From assembly GCF_000002235.5 (NCBI RefSeq), contig NW_022145558.1:2046001-2110000 (forward strand): DNA of 64,000 nucleotides, given 5' to 3'. How positions within the stretch are numbered: position 1 is the stretch's first letter; every line of letters starts with the position of its first letter. The notes beneath the pieces were generated by a model. It was not told the origin of the DNA and did no database searches. It was given only the letters and a program-made list of their open reading frames with translations. This DNA is from Strongylocentrotus purpuratus (taxonomy: Eukaryota; Echinodermata; Echinoidea; Camarodonta; Strongylocentrotidae). The position numbers were made by a program, and so were the translations under genes. Positions 63,970-64,000 of this stretch are shown piece after piece.

Positions 63970-64000
63970 GAATCATCAGCATCAATGCTACTCATTCTTA
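63970..64000 (+). CDS. Possible start of the next ANK-ZU5 exon
   Basis: A 'ttacgcag' acceptor (63962-63969) opens a phase-1 frame, GIISINATHS, to the window end. Too short to judge. Confidence 0.3.

Overview
This window looks like animal nuclear DNA, most likely from a sea urchin or a close echinoderm relative. The evidence is a long intron-rich gene of the ankyrin-repeat plus ZU5 type (a family strongly expanded in echinoids), AT-rich intergenic DNA, tRNA-derived SINEs with 'aagcgctatataa' and ATT-rich tails, fragments of several LINE families, and a very high density of small inverted-repeat DNA transposons. Nothing suggests a bacterial or organellar origin. The species call is inference; gene structures were read by eye from ORFs, splice sites and reading-frame phase.

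Three genes are supported. (1) A minus-strand gene occupies 1-4533. Four exons join in frame across GT-AG introns, all in phase 1. It encodes an unrecognised, probably nuclear protein with an IKQE sumoylation-like motif near the N-terminus, an acidic middle and a basic C-terminal part, and it runs off the left edge. (2) A compact single-exon minus-strand gene at 23221-23547 encodes a 108-residue secreted protein, with a TATA-like box upstream and AATAAA just after the stop. (3) A plus-strand gene starts near 54.1-54.3 kb and runs off the right edge. One large exon encodes about 24 ankyrin repeats; smaller exons with matching phases add more repeats, and a ZU5 domain follows at 63266-63580.

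The rest is mostly repeat-derived. 8.0-11.2 kb is one TTAA-flanked element with about 185-bp terminal inverted repeats, carrying a hAT-like insertion. 12.6-13.3 kb holds two small MITEs. 16-22.5 kb is a dense hub of inverted-repeat elements, including two interleaved foldback structures. 26.4-28 and 32.5-39.7 kb hold decayed LINEs (one LINE inside another, with a MITE inside that) and clusters of an unusual 14-17 bp G-rich repeat (core GGGGGTAATTGTCC), often as inverted pairs. 40.1-52.6 kb is an old tandem segmental duplication of about 7.5 kb, each copy carrying its own later insertions. The ankyrin gene introns hold a 663-bp near-identical tandem duplication and a 99-bp-arm near-perfect palindrome.

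The strongest candidates for something undescribed are the dispersed G-rich repeat clusters (satellite-like, in both orientations, at LINE boundaries, possibly the ends of a foldback-type transposon), the compact secreted-protein gene, and the interleaved foldback composite.
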